A DNA stretch of 64,000 bases from Paracentrotus lividus (lineage: Eukaryota; Echinodermata; Echinoidea; Camarodonta; Echinidae). The stretch is taken from assembly GCA_940671915.1 (NCBI GenBank), contig CALNVZ010003434.1:24646878-24710877 (forward strand), in the 5' to 3' direction. The position numbers and the translations under genes were made by a program. Under the pieces are notes generated by a model that was not told where the DNA came from, made no database searches, and saw nothing but the letters and a program-made list of their open reading frames with translations. Position 1 is the stretch's first letter, and each line of letters opens with the position of its first letter. Below, one piece after another: positions 10,146 to 22,015 of this stretch.

Positions 10146-10301
10146 CTGTTCATATCTTTGTTGAATAAGTAAATAGATTAATTGGGAAAGTTCATAAAAC
10201 ATGCATGTCCATTTAGAATATTTGAAATAATTAACTAATTCATGAGAAATTATTCATTCCTTTATACTAAGCTAATGGAGTAAGTAACTCGGTAAACTCA
10301 C

Positions 10302-10737
10302 CCTGTTGGTTGTGAAGAGTAACACTTGGCATGGACGCACTCGGCATGGAAACGCTGGGCATGGACACACTCGGCATGGAACCGCTGGTTGGCGTAGACA
10401 CATCGGGCATAGACACATTAGGCATCGAAACGCTAGGCAATGACACATTGGGCATTGACACGTTGGGCATCGCAGGTAGGCTCGGCACATTGAGTGGAGG
10501 GTAGGTCAAGCCAGCAGCAGCCGCAGCTAAGATGTTTGGTGTCACCTCGTGAGTCGAAGGGGATTTGTTACTAATCATCGGTTTGATTTCTGTAATCAGT
10601 CCAGGTTTTTGATTTGGTAGGTTGATGGTTGCGGTGATCACCCGATTGAGCAGGCAATGGGATAGGGGCTGGAGCAGAGTGGACATACCTCGCCCCTTCT
10701 CCTTCTATCGAGAGTCCTCTCAACTCACAAGGCACAC
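10302..10737 (-). CDS. Unrecognised exon with Ser-Met-Pro-Asn-Val repeats (copy 5, complete)
   Basis: A good acceptor (tttatacag) and donor (GTGAGT) bound this exon. The 3' frame encodes P-P-L-N-V-P-S-L-P-A, then about twelve pentapeptides of the type SMPNV, SMPSV or SLPSV, ending T-L-H-N-Q-Q at the donor. The 5' part reads best in another frame (C-E-L-R-G-L-S-I-E-G-E-G). Both frames are open between about 10571 and 10686, so either a one-base error sits there or one frame is fortuitous. The Met/Pro/Ser/Val composition suggests a low-complexity, disordered segment. No known family is recognised. Four decayed copies follow it at ~310-bp spacing on the same strand. Confidence 0.5.
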
Positions 10738-10740
10738 CTG

Positions 10741-11090
10741 TATAAAAAAACAAAAACAAAAACAATAATCAAAATTCAACTTAGAGTCTACATCATAAAT
10801 TTATATACAAGAAGAGCTAGGAGAAAATATAACTAGACCAAATTCTTCTTATAACTTCAGGGTTTCTTCTCTCTCTTCATTGCAGCCCAGTATTCAACAA
10901 AAAAAAATTCTTGGTGACCAACTTATGTTTTATGATTTCATTCCAAAGTTTAAAAAAAAACTGCAGGATGTGGCTGATTATATCAAATTAATTTATTTGA
11001 AGAAAAATCATTACAAAACAGATCTAGAATCTAGAAGTAAACTACTCCGGAACGATCTAACATTATTATAGAGTCTAGATCTAGGACGAG
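10741..11090. other. Spacer, nothing recognised
   Basis: AT-rich; 'ctagatct' motifs increase toward 11090. No gene seen. Confidence 0.45.
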
Positions 11091-11404
11091 GGGTCTGTTG
11101 TGCAGACACTTCACTTAATCACATAAAAACATCATCTTTTGCTCTGGATTTTCTCAAAATTTGTGTACTGCCACTGGAAAATAGCAAAGTACGGCATAGC
11201 ACAGTATTTGTGCTATGTTACATTGTCTGATTCAATTGATTAGACCTAGACCCCTAATGAAATATTTATTGATCACAAAGACAAACAAAGTTCCTAAAAT
11301 TGACGTCTTGTCCAGACAAACAACCCGTTCGGACACACAACAACTGGGCAGATCTAGACCCTCTAGTCTAACAACAAAAAAAAAAATTAATAGTCTATGC
11401 ATTA

Positions 11405-11442
11405 TTTCTAACGTTAGATCTAACGTTAGATCTAATGTTAGG
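11405..11442. repeat. Three tandem palindromic 12-mers (TCTAACGTTAGA type)
   Basis: Consecutive copies of TAACGTTAGATC, each self-complementary, the last with one substitution. A minor simple repeat. Confidence 0.6.
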
Positions 11443-11627
11443 CCTAGAATTTGTATAGAATTTGTATAGAATTAGGCCCTAGATAATGCAATGCAATGCC
11501 TGGTCTACACCCTGCCCGTTATTAAAGAAGAAGAAGAAACACAAAATCAGAGAATTAGAATATAGGGCTAGATCTAAGTTAGATCTAACTGTTAGACCTA
11601 GAGTCTACTTCCAAGAATTTCACTTAA

Positions 11628-12126
11628 AGGGGAAGTTCACCCTGGAATTTTATTGGTCTTAAAAAATGAAGAAAACTAATTTAAAAATATTAGTGAAAGT
11701 TTGAAGAAAATCGACCAAAAAATAGCGAAGTTATGAATATTTAAACTTTTGATTGTGTGACGTCACGTGCGAGCAGCTCTCTCATTGGTTGTGTATGTAA
11801 ATTCCATAAATTTGTGTCTTTTTGTCATGGTTCTTGATAAAGGAATGGGTGAATTTGATATAGTCATGTATATGAACATATGTCTGATGGTATATCCACC
11901 GCACAGGTGACATAATTAATTTCTTTTGAAAAAAAATGACATTTTATGGAATTTACACTACATAACACATAGGAGATCTGCTCGCATGTGACGTCACAGA
12001 ATCAAAACTTTGAATATTCATAACTTCATAATTTTCTGGTCGATTTTCTCCAAACCTTCACTCATATTTTTCTTTTGTTTTTCTTCATTTTTTAAGACCA
12101 ATAAAATTCCAGGGTGAACTTCCCCT
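11628..12126. mobile_element. TTAA-flanked foldback MITE, family C, copy 1
   Basis: The ~500-bp element has long imperfect inverted repeats beginning AGGGGAAGTTCACCCTGG and is flanked by TTAA (11624-11627 and 12127-12130). Each arm contains a 'gtgacgtcac' CRE-like palindrome. A second copy in opposite orientation is at 51411-51905. Confidence 0.85.
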
Positions 12127-12395
12127 TTAACATATTTATGGTAGAGGTACCTTAGTCCACGCAGTATACCCGGTTGTTGTATGTCCGGACGGGTTGTTTG
12201 TCTGGACAAAATGGCAATTTTAGGACCTTTGTGATCAATATTTCATCAATCGATTGAAAGTAATATCAGACAATATAACAAAGCACAAATATTCACAAAT
12301 ATTTTTGCTATTTACTGAACAAATTTTGAATAAATCCAGAGCATAAGATGATGTTTTTAACTGCTTAAGTGTCCGGACAACGGACCCCCCATCCT

Positions 12396-12766
12396 ACATG
12401 TCGTCTACGCACCCTCTAATATGCGCAATGCGACGCGATATGTGTGCTCAAATTCTTGAACAGTTGAGAAAACAACAAGCCTATCATGACTAGTATCGGA
12501 GATATCACAAAAACTTTGAGGGAAAACCATTAGATCTAGATTCTAACTTAGGTCTAGTAATTTAGTATTCTTGTATTTTTATGGTTTCATGAAATCATCA
12601 AAAATACACTCTGTTGAGACAGGAAGTAAAAATTTACATTCATTTACTGTATGTGCGTGGACTATTATGGGATTCGACTATATGTACCGTTCAGTTTTGC
12701 CAAAGCAAAATTGACGGAATCGACTCGGCTTGCGCATTCGCCAAATATTTGTGCCGTAGTTTTCTC
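12396..12766. other. Spacer, nothing recognised
   Basis: No gene or repeat recognised between the two foldback elements. Confidence 0.4.
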
Positions 12767-13257
12767 TATATGATGGCGGTGCCCAAGTCTGCGCACCTAA
12801 AATTCGATCTCGATTTTATTACAAAGTAAAATATTATTTTGAGAGAATATTTCGTTCTTCATACTCTAATGATCAATGAAACGAAAAATTTCAAGAAATT
12901 ATTTACAAGAACAATGTTTTTTATGATTTTCAGAACGGGCTTGTAATTTGTGTAGCAAAAACTGAATAGTGCCCATGTCTGCGCACTCACTCATTTTGCA
13001 CACAATTCAAGCGCAGTGAAGTTTCGGACTTCTTTTTGACAATGATTGAAATTTTCAGAGGTAACAAATGAAACTTGCTGAAACTCATTTTTAATCAATT
13101 ATTTTCCCATTTTTGGTTTCAAAATTGGATTGTTAAGGTTACGATTGAAAATTGGCGTCAGTTTGATGTTTGTTCTATGAAAATCGCGCATTTACGTGGG
13201 TGCGCAGACATAGCACTGCGCAGACTTGGTTGGGGCACTTTACCATACTAGCCCTAA

Positions 13258-16200
13258 CTTGTTAGAAGTTCTTTGGAATATTTAACATGATAAAGATAAT
13301 GATTTTTTTTATAAAAACATTTAATATTTGACTTTTAGCAGTTAAAAATAAAAACAAAGTGCGTGGATACCTCCATTATCCTTCAAGTTCTAGACCACAC
13401 ACGCTCAGTCATCATTTGCCAATCCACTCGTCAGCTCAGCCTGGCCCTCAGCAGGCTCAGCTAGCCTAGGCTAGTCTCACCGCACACACAATTTTCTCAT
13501 CAAAAATAATATTTCTCGTACATAGATTTTGATAAATTTTAGTATGAGCAAATACACATGTGAAACAATCACACATACCTTTTCCTCAGTCTCAAAACGG
13601 GATCAGGGTATAAAAACAGCAGAATAACATGACTATACAGGCCCTGCACGGAAAAAAAGTCTACCATTCCGCTTTTACAGAAATAGAGAACAATGCATAT
13701 TTGATTATTGGGCGCTCTGTTAAGCTACTGGTAGCTATCGCGAGGAGCTCCGCTCCCCGGTTGCGATGACTGAAGTGCGTTGAACCGTAACTGAACAACG
13801 CGATCAGCTGTTCCGAAATCTCCCTATTGTACGTCGTCGTGTCGCGTGCTGCTGTCAATCATAACCAAATTTGACCCATTTCGCAAGAAAAACTGCAAGA
13901 CGCGACTTCAAAAACGTTGGGCGTAGACCCACTCTTCCAATATTTTTAGAATAAAGAGAAATATAAAAAAGGAACTTCAACGAATCCACTGTCGGACGTA
14001 CGCCCAATATTCAAAACGCATAAAGAAATGAGGACTTACCAAAAAAATAAATGACAAATCTAAATTTTATCGTGACTATTGTTCATTGGAAGGCACAATG
14101 TAGTGCATTCATATGCTAATTCGTGATCATTCGAGCGTCATGCATAAATTACTAAATTATGGAGGAACTTTTCTCCGTGCCCTGACGATCCCCTCACAGG
14201 CCTTAGGACGGACGAGCGCAGCGAAATGTAGCAGTCGAACGTTCTCACAACCTCACAATTTTATAGTTTTTTTTTAACTGCAGAATCATTTAAATAATAC
14301 TTTTTTTTTCTTATATATTTTTTAAAAATACAAAATTACATTGAAATTATTATTTTGAATAATTTCATATTTCAACTTAAATTTAAACAAAATGTTTAGA
14401 ATAAAAAAACGAAAAAAAATCAAATCTACAATCTACCAAAAAAGTGAGCTGGAAAAACGGGGGTACCAAAGCGGAGTGGACCTTCCTAACAGCAACACTG
14501 ATTGTGTTGTCGCCCTCTACGTTCGTTGGTCAAAGCCTTGTCAAAGTGAATAGATGTATTTGAAACTAGCGATTCATAAAGCTACAGCAATGAAAAAAAA
14601 AATGATGGTAATAATAGCGTTTATAAGGTGCTTAATACTGGTGTTTCTACACAGTCTAAAATTTACATCATAATTATGAAGTTCCTATATTACAAAACCG
14701 TTTAGATTTTTGTAAAAATTTCTCTGTGTGTAAGCGAATTTTGTTCCGTTTATAAAGCATACTTTAACAAGGATTTAAGAAAGGAATAAATGTTCTTTTA
14801 AATACATCGTACAAATAACAAGTATGATGGAAATTAAAATTAAGCTTGATAAATCATACAATCAAAGAATAAAATAAAATGTAGTTTGCACCTTATACTT
14901 ACCCACTCAAAATTGAATGCCTGGATGTTGTTATTTTTTTGTTCTCTATTTTTTTTTTCTTGCTGTTTTTTTTTAGCAACGTCCAAAGGAAATTGGTGTA
15001 ATGAATGTGTGCTGGAAATTCTAATATATATATATATTTAAAGGTACCAAATGTGTAATTAAAAAGCATTTACCATACCAATTTCCGAGTATCTTTTTTT
15101 TGTTTTGTTTTGTTTTGTTTTTTTAATTGTTATTGAAGATTTTGGATATTAGACTTGCGTGAGATGTATAATTAGAAGAGATGAGGTAATTTAGCATATA
15201 CCCAAACAAAAAAGCTGTTAAAAAAAGAATGTATAATGTGTATATTGCACACCAATTCGGTAAAATACACCCCTTTGTCAAACTCAGTTTGTTTTTGTTT
15301 TTGTTGTTTGTAAAGGCTTTACAAACAACAAAAACAAAAACAAATCACCAAACATGCATAATTTTAGTGGGTAAATGTGGACTTTTTAGTGGGTTTGGTA
15401 AAGCTTTACTCAGGGCTGGTGAAAATTGTTGAATATTTTACCTTACTGAAAAGCAAGTGAATAAAAATTACACAAGCAACGATTTTCCACAAAATTTTGC
15501 ACTAAGATGTTTATAGTAACAGTTTAAGCCTACATAGAATATGCAACACGACAACATGGACAAGAGATATTGAATTCTAGATAATATCGTTTGCTAAATT
15601 AATACCCTTTTTAAAAAGAAGTCTACGCGCGAAGAAAAAAATATGTCCACATTTTAAATTCCATTTAAGCATATCAACATCACATCTTTTTCACACAGAT
15701 CTTCAGCACATAATGGATCTTATGTTGCGTCAATTTTCACAGAAATAATGAAAATGTGCATTATAAACTTATGTTTAACTCTATATCTTGAGTATATTTA
15801 TCATTTTGATTTGGCTTTGCACAGCACAATTGCCCCCAGCTGTTGAAAGTGACATTGTCTGAGGAAATGATATTTTGTTTTAGATGCACAAAGCACTTAA
15901 CCTGAGATTCAATCTAACAGTTGCAATACGGCCCACTTTTGAAGAAAAGGAATATGCTGATAGCATTTTAAAAGAAATTAACATCATGTCATACTTTCCT
16001 GCTATAAATTAGGTGGGGCTTGGCATATAATCATAATAATTATGACCATATACCCTGTATCAATAAAAATGGTAGCCTACAAAGTACGGGGAAACTGATT
16101 TATGTATGAAATCTACTAACACGATAGATGTGATATCTGTATGTGGTTTTAGATTAAAGCCGAAAGTATTTTTTCAATCATATACTTTATTTTGTAGAAT

Positions 16201-16892
16201 ATGCTTTTGTAAAACAAGAGATAAGCTATTTTTTTTGGAAAGAAATACAGTCTGTGCAAATGAAATGGTACAAGTGGAATTTTTTTTTTTATGGTATGAA
16301 GTTTAATCATAGCCTGCATTGTTCGGTATTTTCATACAGCAGAAAGATCAGACTTTCACCTGCAATTTTTTCATCACATTTGGTGTTGTAATTTTTGAAA
16401 TATGACTAGTTTTGTATATTCAAGAAAAATCCATTTTCGCACGCCGTCCCATGCCTTTGTGTATAGGTTTCGCATAATGGCCATAAAGTGCTCAATTTCG
16501 AATTGCTCCTCGTCGCACAAAATTTAGCATAACTTTTGTTTTACGAAAGCAAATTATACAAAACAAAGCGCATCTGCAAGGAAAATCTTTTGGCCTTTTT
16601 TTGGTACTACAAAGCACACATTATCTGAACATATTTCACACCTTAATATTTTTTTCTGACTATACCATTTTTTTTACACAGACGTAACTTACAGTTAATT
16701 ATGTTTGAAGCCTTCATGCCAGTGATACGTCATTAGATTTTTCCATGGAGAAAACTAACCAGATCTCACGATCTACAGCACCAAATGCTTTAAGAAATAC
16801 CAAACACTACCAGATAATGATTAATCTTCATGCTATCAAAAATGTTTTTCGCTTGTGCTATTTGTATAGAAACAGCTAACAGTTAGACTGTA
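13258..16892. other. Interior of the long-TIR element, no genes seen
   Basis: AT-rich with T and A homopolymers. The block 13660-14487 is GC-richer and may be a separate insertion: its edges, 'gtctaccattccgctttta' and 'taccaaagcggagtggacct', are loosely inverted. A perfect 28-bp hairpin lies at 15288-15344. No coding gene recognised. Confidence 0.4.
15288..15344. repeat. Perfect 28-bp inverted repeat, one-base centre
   Basis: Arms 15288-15315 and 15317-15344 are exact reverse complements around a single G at 15316 (...GTTTGTAAAG-G-CTTTACAAAC...). An RNA copy would form a 28-bp hairpin. Confidence 0.9.
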
Positions 16893-17379
16893 TGGTAAGG
16901 TGCCCCAAGTCTGCGCAGAGCCTAAGTCTGCGCACCCACGTAAATGCGCGATTTTCATAGAACAAAACATCAAACTGACACCAATTTTCAATCTTAACCT
17001 CAACAATCCATTTTGAAACCAAAAAATGCGAAAATGATTGATTAAAAAATGAGTTTCAGCATGTTTCATTTGCTACCCTGAAAATTTCAATCATTGTCAA
17101 AAAAGAAAAGTCTGAAACTTCACTGCGCTTGAATTGCGTGCAAAATGAATGAGTGCGCAGACATGGCACTATTCAGTTTTGCTACATAAAATGACAAGCC
17201 CGTCTGAAAATCGTGAAAAAACATTGTTCTTGTGAATAATTTCTTGAAAGTTTTTGTTTCATTGATCATTAGAATATGAAGAACGAAATAACATTGATGA
17301 TTTTCAAAATAATATTTTACTTTGTAATAAAATCGAGATCGAATTTTAGGTGCGCAGACTTGGGCACCGCCATCATACA

Positions 17380-18165
17380 CATACTTATAGGCTATGATAC
17401 GGTATACTGAGAAATTGAAACCTTCAATTTAGCCGATATTTGTATGATATATTCAAGCTAAAATGCAACCGTTTAAGTCAATTTTATACTCACATAACTT
17501 GATAGTAATATAAATATTGTGAACTAATAGACGACATGATGATAGTTTTATGACATGGACCAATATCCATAGATATCCAAAACGAGTCACTTCTCGATTG
17601 GTTTAAGCACGGCGAACTTACAAGCGAACGACGTACTACCGCCAGAGCTACGGGCAGGCAACTAATGAAGATCTCGATCAGTTATTTACATGTATATGCC
17701 AAGTTCACAAATTCCCGAGCGAAATTTTGTGAAATTAATCGTAGGATAGGAAAGGGATAACCCAAATCACATGTTACATAGACTGTCAGTAGTCTTTGTC
17801 AAGGCATTTTGATAAGAAATATATATTCATTGTTTTTTAGACCTATAAAATATGTTGTAATAACTCTGAATATCCGTTCCGTGATAAAGCTAGGTTGAAA
17901 TTTTAATTCTAATTATATGTTTTAAAATATAATTTCAGCCCACCATCGTGTAAGCCATGGTGACTTTGCAAATTTTATCGACATATAGGACTGTTTGCCT
18001 TGGGTTTACCCTATAAAGTCTTTGAATAAATATCTAAACACATCTATACCGTACTGCGAAAAAAAATGAAAAAGTATTCGTAGATGGAGTCGCATTGAAA
18101 TATGCACTGTAGAATCAAATATTTGAGGGGGTTCTTTTAAGCATGCACGTATTATGGGGGCGGGG
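17380..18165. other. Spacer, nothing recognised
   Basis: No gene or repeat recognised. Confidence 0.4.
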
Positions 18166-18169
18166 GGTG

Positions 18170-18460
18170 GGGGCACGGCCAAATGCCGAAGGCATACATA
18201 CCAATTTGATATACACGAGATGAAGCCTGTGATGTGGTCTCATTCGTAGCTGAATGCCGACAATCATATGCTCTGTTAGCTGGATGCCGAAGGCATTAAT
18301 TACTACTTTGATATATACGAGATGGGCCTTGTGATTGGTCGTCATGGTGTAATGGATGGCGAAGCAATAATACCACTTTGATACACACGAGATGAAAGCG
18401 GTGATATGGTCTTCATTTATAGCTGGGAGCCAAAGGTCATAATACCACTTTGATGCACAC
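18170..18460. repeat. ~75-bp minisatellite, about four units
   Basis: Units repeat 'gccgaaggcat', 'taccactttgat', 'acacgagatg' and 'gtgat.tggtc.tcat' with a period of 70-80 bp. The 151-residue open frame across it on the minus strand is a by-product of the repeat. Confidence 0.7.
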
Positions 18461-18507
18461 CAGATAGGAGCTGTTCGTGCTGTTCTCAAGCATATCTCCG
18501 GATTACA

Positions 18508-18621
18508 TGACGTCACATCCTTTTTAGGTAGGTACTTATATAAACATTTGCGAAGTAAGAAAATCATCATTTGCCAGGAGGGAGAGACACGAAAGGACCT
18601 TCAGCGTCCGCTATTAAGATG
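18508..18621 (+). promoter_or_regulatory. CRE + TATA promoter-like site
   Basis: A consensus CRE (TGACGTCA, 18508-18515) is followed 20 bases later by TTATATAAA (18536-18544). About 75 bases further on comes an ATG (18619) opening a 23-codon frame. The spacing is right for a TATA promoter starting near 18570, and the site lies just upstream of the ~1.2-kb tandem units. Judged on motifs only. Confidence 0.35.
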
Positions 18622-18689
18622 AACAACCACGGAACCGTTATCAGAAAAGAAGTATTAGTCATTAGATTAAGCATTAGATTAAGACATTA

Positions 18690-19950
18690 GATTTAAGCTC
18701 CAACCGTGTTACCCCTTTGAGCAACAGATGAATAAAAAAGAATACTATTTATTACTTGGAGATATATTTGTAATATGTGTTTGTATGTTTTGTGTGATGA
18801 TGATTTTCCAGCAAAGATGAGAACTGAAATACGATGTCCGTAGTTTAGCCTGTACCGAAACAACGGAAACATGAAGGATCCAATCCGCCTTAAAAGTTCG
18901 TCCCACGAATTTCCGATTGCGTCGTCCGGTATCATTCATTACACTACTGCCTTAAAATTCGCATCCTCCCAATTTGGTTGGTCGTCAGGTACATGCTATT
19001 ACTAGTACTACTACTACTACTACTACCCATATTGAAATGAGTAAATGTCGGCATCAATAACGTGAAGGCTGAACCGGGTATCTAGTAGTAAAAGTACCTT
19101 TACAACGCTCCTTAAACATCATTAAGCTTAGACTACAGACCATCACTAACTCCGAGTGACGGTAAGTCACGAGCACAGAGACAATGTGTAAACATATGTT
19201 GAGGAGATCATTTTGGCCCTACAAAAAACTGAAAATGGATATCCAATGATTCAACGGATTGAAACGATTATACATTTGCCTTTACATTACAACACACTTA
19301 TAAACCGGAAGAGAAAAAAAGAAGTGGAGAAAAAAAAGAAGAAAATCCTAAAAATAAATTATACAAAACAGAAAACGAAACGACTGAATCATAAATTTTT
19401 TTGTTTTAAGATATGGAACGACATGAACCGTTGCACGACAGAAATGTTGGAATACCGACGAGGATATGGAAGGGAACAATCTGTAGACAGTATTTCTCAG
19501 ATTGTGAGACGAATTTCGACACACCACATGGTGCGCGTCCTCAAGCCGAAATGAATTAAAGACGAAGAAGAAATGGGAGCATTGCTCATTAAACGGGGAG
19601 CTTATGGAAGGGGAATTCCTCGGAGTGGACAAAATCAGGAGATGAAGAAATGGAACATTGTACACTGCTCGACGAGATAATGCAGTGCACTGACCAAAAC
19701 CTGGAAAATAGCCAGCACTTGCGACCCTCTAACCCGAACGCCAATTTCTCCTGGTTGCACTGAACCGAAGGGATGTGAAAATGTAAAAACATCCAACCAA
19801 GAGAATGTGCTTACCGCATTATCAAAATGCGACATCACAGATGGCTGTCGAAGTAAAGCTACTTAGAAGAGTTGATGCTATCAACATTGATATTGTAAAT
19901 CAAAGGCAATTGAAATAACCTAGTCCTCGAGAGGAGGGGAGGACGGCAGG
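18690..19950. repeat. ~1.25-kb tandem unit 1
   Basis: Shares, in order with units 2 and 3: 'aagctccaaccgtgtta', 'gcaaagatgagaactgaaat', a (TAC)n microsatellite (around 19008-19026), 'catcattaagcttagac', an A/G-rich 'gaagagaaaaaaagaagtgg', 'gaacgacatgaaccgttgc', and 'ctcctggttgcactgaacc'. Coding-like stretches (an acidic D/E-rich one on the + strand) are broken by indels that differ between units. I do not recognise a product; it may be a duplicated gene fragment. Confidence 0.6.
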
Positions 19951-19954
19951 AGCT

Positions 19955-21250
19955 CTATAAGCATTAGTATTAAGCTCCAACCGTGTTACCCTTTTGAGAA
20001 CAATGATTAAAATAAACTATATACTTAGAATATTTTGTAATGACTGTGTTTTTTAATGTTTGTTTGATTGATGATTTCCATGCAAAGATGAGACTGAAAT
20101 CGATGCGGTAGTAATAGCCTGTACCCGAACGACCAAGGAAGCATGGAGAATCCAATCCTGCCTTAAAGTTCGATCCTCACGATTTTCCGTTGGTCGTCGG
20201 CGTACATGCTATTACTACTACTATACTACTACTACTACTGCCTTAAAATTCGATCCTCCAATTTTGGTTGGTCGTCAGGGTACATGCTATACTACTGTGT
20301 GGTAATCCATGTGGTAAATGTCCCAATTTTACCACAGGATTCGTTGGTATTTAATGTGGGTAAATGTCCCAATTTTACCACAGATTCGTGTGGTAAAAAT
20401 GTCCCAATTTTACCACAGGATTCGTGTGGTAAAATGTCCTGTGGGGTTTACCACAGATTACCACAGGACATTACCACAGGATTACCAAAGGACATTTTTG
20501 TAAGGGTTAACATCATTAAGCTTAGACTACAGACCATCACTACTCCGAGTTGACGTAAGTCGACGAGCACAGAGGCAATGTGTAAACATATGGTTGAGAG
20601 AGTCCTTTTGGCCCTACTAAAAAACTGAAAATGGATATCCAGATGATTCAACGGATGAAACGATTGATACATTTGCCTTTACATTACACACACTTATAAA
20701 ACCGGAAGAGAAAAAAAGAAGTGGAGAAAAAAAAAAAAGAAAAATCCTAAAAATTTTAAAGACAAAACGAAACGACTGAATCAAAAATTTTTTTGTTTTA
20801 AGATATAGAACGACATGAACCGTTGCACGACAGAAATGTGGAATACGACGAGGATATGAATGGAGCAATCTGTAGACAGTATTCTCGCAGATTGTGAGAC
20901 GAATTTCGACACACCAATGGGTGCCGTCCCTCATGCCGAAATGAATAAAGACGAAGAAGAAATGGAGCATTGCTCATTAAACGAGGAGCTTATGGAATGG
21001 GAGATTCCTCGGATGGACAAAATCAGGAGATGTAAGAAATGGAACATTGTACATTGCTCGACGAGATAATGCATGCACTGACCAAAACCTGGAATAGGCC
21101 CAGACTTGCGACCTCCTACCCGACGCCATTTCTCCTGGTTGCACTGAACCGAAGGGATGTGAAAATGTAAAAACATCCAACAAGAGAATGTGCTTACCGT
21201 GAATTATCAAAATGCGACATCACAGATGTCGTGTCGAGTAAAGCTACCGA
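19955..21250. repeat. ~1.3-kb tandem unit 2, with satellite insertion
   Basis: Same order of blocks as unit 1. The (TAC)n region is replaced by the TGTGGTA hairpin minisatellite (20296-20508). The acidic stretch is open for 69 codons at 20860-21069 (+), with E-E-E-M-E-H-C-S-L-N-E-E-L. Function unknown. Confidence 0.6.
20296..20508. repeat. Hairpin minisatellite (TGTGGTAAAAT ... TTTTACCACA)
   Basis: About four units of ~33-37 bp. Each contains TGTGGTAAA, the spacer TGTCCCAAT and TTTACCACA, so every unit is itself an inverted repeat. It ends with 'ggacatttttgtaaggg', the same end found at 33522-33540 after the 8-kb degraded satellite. Confidence 0.75.
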
Positions 21251-22015
21251 GAAAGAGTTGATGCTATTAACTATATACTTAAAATAATATTTGTAATGAC
21301 TGTGTGGTTTTGTAATGTTGTGTGTGATGATGATTTCCATGCAAAGATGAGAACTGAAATCGATGCCGGTAGTAATACAGCCTGTACCCGAACGACCAAG
21401 GAAGCATGGAAGGATCCAATCCTTCTGCCTAAAGTTCGATCCTCACGATTTCCGTTTGGTCGTCCGGGTACATGCTATTACCTACTACTACTACTAACTA
21501 CTACTGCCTTAAATTCGATCCTCCAATTTTGGTTGGTCGTCAGTGGGTACATGCTATTCCTACTCACTAACTACTACTACTACTACTCTACCCATATTGA
21601 AATGAGTTAAATATCGGCATCAATAACGTGAGGCTGAACCGGGTATCTAGTATAGTAATAGTACCTTTACTACGCTCCTTAAACATCATTAAGCTTAGAC
21701 TACAGACCATCACTACTCCGAGTGACGGTAAAGTCCGACGAGCACAGAGGCAATGTGTAAACATATGGTTGAGGAGATCTTTTTGCCCGACTTAAAAAAC
21801 TGAAAATGGATATCCAGATGATTCAACGGATGAAACAATTGATACCTTTGCCTTTACATTACACAACTTATAAAACCGGAAGAGAAAAAAAGAAGTGGGA
21901 GAAAAAAAAGAAGAAAAATCCTAATTATCATAATGGAATGGGAGCGATCTGTAGACAGTATTCTCGCAGATTGTGAGACGAATTTCGACACAGCAATGGG
22001 TGCCGTCTGTCACAA
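21251..22015. repeat. Tandem unit 3, truncated
   Basis: Third copy. It includes an open stretch on the + strand (21296-21480, with K-M-R-T-E-I-D-A-G and R-T-T-K-E-A-W-K-D-P), a disrupted (TAC)n and 'catcattaagcttagac', and then breaks off after 'gtgagacgaatttcgac'. Confidence 0.6.

Larger units (their letters stand above)
11092..12392. mobile_element. Foldback element with ~250-bp inverted arms, host of a nested MITE
   Basis: The left arm (about 11092-11345) and right arm (about 12140-12392) are inverted copies. Both carry the equivalents of 'gggtc.gttgt.c.gacac', 'aaaaacatcatct', 'tgctctggatt', 'gatcacaaag', 'ttgtc.agacaaacaaccc' and 'acaacaactggg'. No transposase frame lies between them. 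A family C MITE (11628-12126) sits inside, so this element is the older of the two. Confidence 0.65.
12767..17379. mobile_element. ~4.6-kb element with ~490-bp terminal inverted repeats, non-autonomous
   Basis: The left arm (12767-13257) and right arm (16893-17379) are inverted copies that start at the same outer boundary (TATGATGGCGGTGCCCAAGT). Each arm carries several AGTCTGCGCA/TGCGCAGACT motifs near both of its ends and mid-arm. The 3.6-kb interior holds no frame longer than ~70 codons and no transposase motif, so the element is a deletion derivative or the pair is an inverted duplication. The family is unknown. Confidence 0.65.

Noticed and set aside
9012-10150. Simple minisatellite interpretation of the SMPNV tract
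   Set aside because: The large period (~310-360 bp) includes intron sequence with repeated splice-like ends, so duplicated exons explain it better, although the 15-base repeat inside each is minisatellite-like.
12767-17379. LTR retrotransposon bounded by the 490-bp repeats
   Set aside because: The two repeats are inverted, not direct, and there is no gag/pol sequence between them.
20160-20185. 'gttcgatcc' as a tRNA B box
   Set aside because: No matching acceptor or T stem could be formed around it, unlike the sequence at 7632-7694.
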